Notes under the pieces: generated by a model
What the model saw: only the letters and a program-made list of their open reading frames with translations
What the model was told of the DNA's origin: nothing
Database searches by the model: none
Part shown: in pieces, positions 53,798-58,226 of the stretch
Layout of the letters: each line of letters starts with the position of its first letter
Numbering within the stretch: the stretch's first letter is position 1
Made by a program: the position numbers and the translations under genes
DNA from: a virus
Length of the DNA: 58,226 bases
Virus record (IMG/VR): IMGVR_UViG_3300021364_002910
Span: 1-58,226 of that record
Strand: one strand, 5' to 3'

Positions 53798-56700
53798 TTA
53801 TGTTGATTGTATACCAGTTGTGCTAGATGTAACAGATGTTAATACGGCACCTGTTGATTTTATTTCTTCTGCAGTAATTTCGTCTATTATTTCTATATCG
53901 TTAACTGTTGCACCACTGACTAAAATTTCGTCATCTTCTGCTCGTATTTCGTATAAACTTCCAAAACTTTGATTTGCTTGTAATGGTACTAACAAAATGC
54001 TAACTATATTTGGAGACATTTCCTGCATTATATATGCAGCCATTTCAGACATATAAAAAGTATCTCCAAAATCCCAATTATTTAAACTAAAAAATTGATT
54101 AATATATTGTATCACAGATGCTTTTATATCATTATCATTTGTGTATATATCAGCATTTTTAATAATTTTTATCTTTGCTTGCAAAGCTGCATCAGCTTTT
54201 TCACCAAATATAATTCTATACTTTGCAGGATGATAGATTATTTCATCAGTCAATGATTTTATTTTTTCTAATGGTCCGCCATAATTTAAAAATAATGTAT
54301 CAGATGATAAAGGCAATGGTTTAGTAGATTTAACATTATTTAAATATTCTCTAAAAGCTAAATCATATTCTCTTGTTAAAACGTAAACATCAATAATATT
54401 AGAAATACTTGGGTCAATCCTATTATCTTCGTCTGCTGCGTGAATATATCTAAATTGTAATTTATCTCTACCTAAAGCAGCCTTATAATCTGTTGTTATA
54501 GTTAATAAATTATTAGATTTATTGAAAATTTGAAAAATATCTTCTGCAACAAAGTATAAAATTTGATTATTTTGGTATTGACTTAGCGGTCCTATATCAG
54601 TTAAACTAGTACGAACAATAATATTTAAGTCATTATTTGAGGTATAAACAAATGTTTCTACACCATTTATTGATAATGTTTTTTTAAAAAAAACATACTT
54701 AGTGAGAGATAAATTATTGGGTTTTACAATTTCTTCAAACAACTCTTCATCATCAGAAATACCATCGTCGTCGCTATCAAAAAAATCAACTTCAACTTTT
54801 TTACTTGTGATATATCCTAATGGGTCTCTATATGTATTTGTAATAGCCCAATCAAAATCTTTTGTAAAATTTTCTAGGCCTGCATCCTGTTCTGTTGCAG
54901 GTTTTTGGTTAATAGATAATATCGAAATTTTATCTTTTACTATTTTTCCAGTCACTGCATCATATATTTTATCGCTTTCGTCAAAATAAAATTTAACTTC
55001 ATTTGCGCTTTCAAAAACATATCTCAAAGCCCTATATTCAATAATGTAAGATTCTTTGTTTGTTGTAAATTTTAAAAGCCAACTTGCATCTAATTGTTGA
55101 GCTGTTGTGTCTCCTTCTTTACCAATACCAAAAGGACTAGTTACATCTAAATTTTCTTCTAAAATTATATCCCACCTTTCTACATTACGATTATAGCGTA
55201 GTCCAAATTGTTTATATGAAAAAATTAAATCAATTAAATTTACTTTTACATCATCTGATATTGTTTTAGATAAAAAAGGTCTAATTTCTGCTAATAATGC
55301 ACCAGTAGGTATTTTATCTGCAAAAACTACAGGTCCCCTACCATCTTCTAAAATTTGTGTTCCGTCATTATATGTAGTTACAACCTTAACCCAATAATAT
55401 AGTACCGATCCTTTTTCTATAGCTGGTCCAGCTGCTAGCTCTCTATCGGCTGTAAAATGATAACCTTCAGGTGCAGAAAATTTTATCATTGTGTTAGTTG
55501 TAATAAATTTTAATATTGATGTAGTTGCAGTTCCTAACACTTGTATAATTCCATTTTCATTTTGCAAATATCCGGTATTATAATTAGTATCATCTGTAAT
55601 ACTTACCCACCTAATACCCTGATCTACATATGGAATTCTAGTTACATTAGAATAATAATAATTTTTAACAGCAGTGCTTTGCACAATAGGATCTACTACA
55701 TTAAATAAAACTGTTTCAATGTCAGTCAAAGTTTCGAAATCAAAACTTAACTTTTTTGTATATTGTTCTAGGAACAAAACCCCGTCTGTTCCATATAAAT
55801 TTGTTTTACTGTATCTTCCAGATGCATCATTTAAATCAAAATACCTAGATATTCCACTAGAAATTCTATTTACGCTCTTACTTTTTATAATTTCATTACT
55901 CGATAACAATGGTCCGATTTGATAATCTTCAGCATTAACTAATCTATTTTGCGTATAGTAGCTCATAGGTGCTAATTTTCTTATAGTTTCATTATCTTCT
56001 GTACTACTTGCATTATCTACTGTGTATTGTAATTCTAATACTAAAGATAACGTTTCTATTTTATTTTGAGCACTTATATATTCAAGATCTAAGCTTATTC
56101 CTAACATATCTCTTGGTGTTATTGTAGAGCTTACATTTCTACTTGTACGATAATAAACTCTAAAATTTCCTTTTGGTAACTCGCCAAAAACACCATCTGA
56201 AAATATCAAAGTAATTCTATCATTTATACGAGTTAGTACGCTATATATTGTTTTAATATTTTTATCTACAGTATTATAGATAACATTATTACCTTCTACC
56301 GCTTCGACTTTCGTCCATAATTCACTTGGATTTCCGTTATCATCTAATTTATATAACCATACATCGTCGTTGTTTATATTAATTGCATCAATTGTTACTA
56401 GTTGATTTGCACTAGGATTTGTAATTTCAAAATCTCCGTAATCAATTGATCCTTGCTTAAACAAAACAAAAAATCCTGTATTGTTGCTTGCAGGTCCTAT
56501 TCCGTCTTCTCTATAGATTAATGAAAATGCCTGGCCTGGCAACGGAACTTCTTCTTTAATTACACTATCAAAGTCAGTTGGTACGATTTCAAAACCTACA
56601 GATGCTCCGTCAACGGTTTTAGTAAAATTTAAAATAGGTAAATTGTCAGCGTTATTTGTTTGGATTCTATATTTAGATGTTGAAATATTACTTATAGTTT

Positions 56701-57229
56701 CTTTTTTTACAGGTTTTCCAAATTTTTCAGTAGATAACAATGCTACATTCATTACAGTTATAAATTGCTCATACCAATTAGGATTACTAGGATCGTTCCA
56801 TAAAATATTTTGATTTTGTAATGCTAAATTGTTACTATCAGTTGTAGACTGTGAAGTTCTTACACTTACAACTTTTAATAAACCAGTTGCAGCTAAATTT
56901 CTTTTTGGACTGTAGCTTAGTAGTCGTGCTAATCTAAGAACACTTTCTCTACGTTCAGCTAATTCAAGAAAATTTTCTCTAGAATTTAAATCTATTCTAA
57001 AAGATAAATTTTGACCTAAGTATGCAATCAAATCAATCAAAGCAATATATTCTGAACTTTCTATATAATCATTAAAATCTTCAGGATAATTTTCTCTTAA
57101 ATAATTTACCATTACCCGTCTGAGATTTTCAAAATCATAACTTTGGAAATCAGCTTTTTGATAAGATTGATAAATTCGTTTCCAATCTTCTGCTACTAAT
57201 AATCTATTTTGCCTATCTGTAGAAGACAT
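53798..57229 (-). CDS. 6: baseplate wedge subunit gp6
   Basis: This 1,143-aa protein has the gp6-type N-terminus: NYLRENYPEDFNDYIESSEY (about 48-67), then ALIDLIAYLGQNLSFRIDLN and RESVLRLARLLSYSPKRN. Baseplate-J-like strands follow, with RVYYRTSRN and a C-terminal half containing the Y..AAYIMQEMSPNI segment. In T4, gp6 dimers form the inflexible ring of the baseplate wedge. T4 gp6 is 660 aa, so this form is nearly 500 residues longer, mostly in the middle. It sits between gp25 and the giant protein, in T4-like order. AAAAGGAAA precedes the ATG, and AATAAATA at 57247-57254 may be a late promoter. Confidence 0.9.
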   Translation of the reverse strand: MSSTDRQNRLLVAEDWKRIYQSYQKADFQSYDFENLRRVMVNYLRENYPEDFNDYIESSEYIALIDLIAYLGQNLSFRIDLNSRENFLELAERRESVLRLARLLSYSPKRNLAATGLLKVVSVRTSQSTTDSNNLALQNQNILWNDPSNPNWYEQFITVMNVALLSTEKFGKPVKKETISNISTSKYRIQTNNADNLPILNFTKTVDGASVGFEIVPTDFDSVIKEEVPLPGQAFSLIYREDGIGPASNNTGFFVLFKQGSIDYGDFEITNPSANQLVTIDAININNDDVWLYKLDDNGNPSELWTKVEAVEGNNVIYNTVDKNIKTIYSVLTRINDRITLIFSDGVFGELPKGNFRVYYRTSRNVSSTITPRDMLGISLDLEYISAQNKIETLSLVLELQYTVDNASSTEDNETIRKLAPMSYYTQNRLVNAEDYQIGPLLSSNEIIKSKSVNRISSGISRYFDLNDASGRYSKTNLYGTDGVLFLEQYTKKLSFDFETLTDIETVLFNVVDPIVQSTAVKNYYYSNVTRIPYVDQGIRWVSITDDTNYNTGYLQNENGIIQVLGTATTSILKFITTNTMIKFSAPEGYHFTADRELAAGPAIEKGSVLYYWVKVVTTYNDGTQILEDGRGPVVFADKIPTGALLAEIRPFLSKTISDDVKVNLIDLIFSYKQFGLRYNRNVERWDIILEENLDVTSPFGIGKEGDTTAQQLDASWLLKFTTNKESYIIEYRALRYVFESANEVKFYFDESDKIYDAVTGKIVKDKISILSINQKPATEQDAGLENFTKDFDWAITNTYRDPLGYITSKKVEVDFFDSDDDGISDDEELFEEIVKPNNLSLTKYVFFKKTLSINGVETFVYTSNNDLNIIVRTSLTDIGPLSQYQNNQILYFVAEDIFQIFNKSNNLLTITTDYKAALGRDKLQFRYIHAADEDNRIDPSISNIIDVYVLTREYDLAFREYLNNVKSTKPLPLSSDTLFLNYGGPLEKIKSLTDEIIYHPAKYRIIFGEKADAALQAKIKIIKNADIYTNDNDIKASVIQYINQFFSLNNWDFGDTFYMSEMAAYIMQEMSPNIVSILLVPLQANQSFGSLYEIRAEDDEILVSGATVNDIEIIDEITAEEIKSTGAVLTSVTSSTTGIQST

Positions 57230-57246
57230 TTTTTTTCCTTTTTACA

Positions 57247-57254
57247 TATTTATT
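57247..57254 (-). promoter_or_regulatory. possible late promoter (AATAAATA) for gp6
   Basis: A one-mismatch late-promoter sequence on the minus strand in the 48-nt gap between gp25 and gp6, 17 nt before the ATG at 57229. Confidence 0.35.
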
Positions 57255-57277
57255 TGTATATAAAATACATATATTTC

Positions 57278-57727
57278 TCATAAAGATAAAAATCCTGCAT
57301 TTTTATCAAAATTTAATTGCATAGATTCTTGTATATTGTAAGGTAAATATATTAGATTACATTCAATCTGTATACCACTTTCATACTCATCAATAATTAT
57401 ACTGTCTACTTTGACTCGAGGATCACTTTGTATAATATCATTTACATTCTGCACAATTAAATCTCGCAAAGCAGGTGTTAAAGGATCAAAAAGTAAATCC
57501 CATACAATAGTACCAAATGTAGGATCTGATAATTTTTCTCCTTGTCTAATATGAAAATGATTAATAATATCTTGTTTTATTAACGCAAGATCATATATAG
57601 TTGTTGTTTCATTTTCAACATTAACAGAACTTATGCCTTTATAAACTTTCATACCATCGACAAAACGCCTATTAATGTTTTTGCCTCTGACAACAAGTTC
57701 TTTATATAATGCAGTTTTTTTATACAT
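57278..57727 (-). CDS. 25: baseplate wedge subunit gp25 (GPW/gp25 family)
   Basis: This 149-aa protein is close in length to T4 gp25 (132 aa) and shows the family signature IRQGEKLSDPTFGTIVWDLL (60-79), then FDPLTPALRDLI. gp25 forms part of the baseplate wedge next to gp6 and gp53 and helps to start sheath assembly. The ATG overlaps the stop of the gp5-like gene (TAATG), and AAGGAAAA lies upstream. No lysozyme-like site is needed for this role. Confidence 0.93.
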   Translation of the reverse strand: MYKKTALYKELVVRGKNINRRFVDGMKVYKGISSVNVENETTTIYDLALIKQDIINHFHIRQGEKLSDPTFGTIVWDLLFDPLTPALRDLIVQNVNDIIQSDPRVKVDSIIIDEYESGIQIECNLIYLPYNIQESMQLNFDKNAGFLSL

Positions 57728-58226
57728 TATTTTCCTTTCTTAAATGTGTCTTCTTGTGCCCCACCCTGATATGTAATAGGCGGTTTTATTTCTTCTTGCT
57801 TATAATTTTCAACAAACACACAATCATCTTTTATAGAAATTGTACTGTCAGTCTTATCAGGATAGAAAGTTTTTGGCTCTAAATTTTCATGACTATAGTA
57901 AGGTTCGTGTGTAGGAATTCTAATCGGAATATACGTATGATGAGCACATTCTGGCAACAAAGCATCTATTGCATCTGTTGCCTTATCTGCTGTTGCACCA
58001 TTTGATCCTTTTGCAGATCCGCTTCCAAAAAATTGCAATTTACTCATATTATTTACAGGTGCATTATATTCATTTGCCGCTCCTGCAGTTAAAAAATTGA
58101 TATTTGCTGCCTTAAAATGATTAGCATTCATTGCAGTTATAAAATTTGTTTTACTTTTAACAATAGCATTTACATCTGCATAACAGCGCAGATCTTTATC
58201 ACTTCTAATGTGCATATTAGCTCCGG
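57727..58226 (-). CDS. 5: baseplate hub protein gp5-like, C-terminal part (cut by window edge)
   Basis: The reading frame is open to the right edge of the window, with GAN before the first ATG at 58213-58215. At least 162 residues are present and the start is probably further upstream. The part seen contains RIPTHEPYYSHENLEP (about residues 98-113 from that ATG) and FYPDKTDSTISIKDD, which I associate with the region before or around the C-terminal beta-helix of gp5 hub proteins in marine T4-like phages. Short strand repeats (DLRCYADVNAIVKSKTNF) at the start fit the OB/beta region. Its place just before gp25 agrees. A lysozyme domain, if any, lies outside the window. Confidence 0.55.
   Translation of the reverse strand, partial: GANMHIRSDKDLRCYADVNAIVKSKTNFITAMNANHFKAANINFLTAGAANEYNAPVNNMSKLQFFGSGSAKGSNGATADKATDAIDALLPECAHHTYIPIRIPTHEPYYSHENLEPKTFYPDKTDSTISIKDDCVFVENYKQEEIKPPITYQGGAQEDTFKKGK

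Noticed and set aside
1-58226. tRNA genes, CRISPR arrays, insertion sequences, integrase or attachment sites
   Set aside because: I looked for cloverleaf-like segments in the gaps, regular direct repeats and transposase or integrase motifs and saw none. The gaps are all under 80 nt. A tRNA scan was not possible by eye, so this is a negative by inspection only.

Overview
The window reads as part of the genome of a marine, T4-like, contractile-tailed phage. The right end carries a T4-type baseplate module: the C-terminal end of a gp5-like hub protein, then gp25 and gp6. It is followed by a single 5,411-codon virion protein and a set of tail-fibre-like proteins. The DNA is visibly very AT-rich (about 30% G+C by eye, not counted). 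Genes are packed with 1-26 nt overlaps, and several are preceded by TATAAATA, the late-promoter sequence of T4-like phages. No tRNA, rRNA, IS element, CRISPR array or integrase was seen. The host cannot be read from the sequence. The gene content resembles marine T4-like phages such as those of picocyanobacteria or SAR11, which is inference.

Layout. (1) 30.2-58.2 kb, all on the minus strand, is the virion module: gp5-like (cut by the window edge), gp25, gp6, the giant protein, a 204-aa structural protein, three fibre proteins that share one N-terminal module, and a 306-aa virion protein. (2) 14.0-30.2 kb, minus strand, is an accessory block probably read from a late promoter at 30189-30196. 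It holds a small conserved phage protein, two DxD glycosyltransferase-like proteins, a second glycosyltransferase family (one member with three extra degenerate repeats), two twitch-type radical SAM enzymes, a 2-oxoglutarate/Fe(II) oxygenase, two fucosyltransferase-like proteins, an SDR sugar epimerase, three SGNH-hydrolase-like proteins, a methyltransferase-like protein and a GNAT-like protein. (3) 0-14 kb has mixed strands. Eight more radical SAM enzymes lie on the minus strand, interrupted by plus-strand islands: a nitroreductase at the left edge, a PLP-dependent aminotransferase-like gene, and an operon of an amidinotransferase flanked by two unknown genes. A second nitroreductase lies on the minus strand among the radical SAM genes.

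Working model (inference). Ten radical SAM enzymes, two nitroreductases, aminotransferase, amidinotransferase, epimerase, oxygenase, methyltransferase, glycosyltransferases and SGNH esterase-like proteins look like one large pathway. It would build, decorate and transfer an unusual sugar or sugar-like group, or modify virion proteins. Late promoters in front of the accessory genes suggest that it works during virion assembly. The most unusual features are the density of radical SAM paralogues (ten in about 26 kb), the side-by-side aminotransferase, amidinotransferase and twitch radical SAM genes, the glycosyltransferase with three catalytically degenerate repeats, and the 5,411-residue virion protein.
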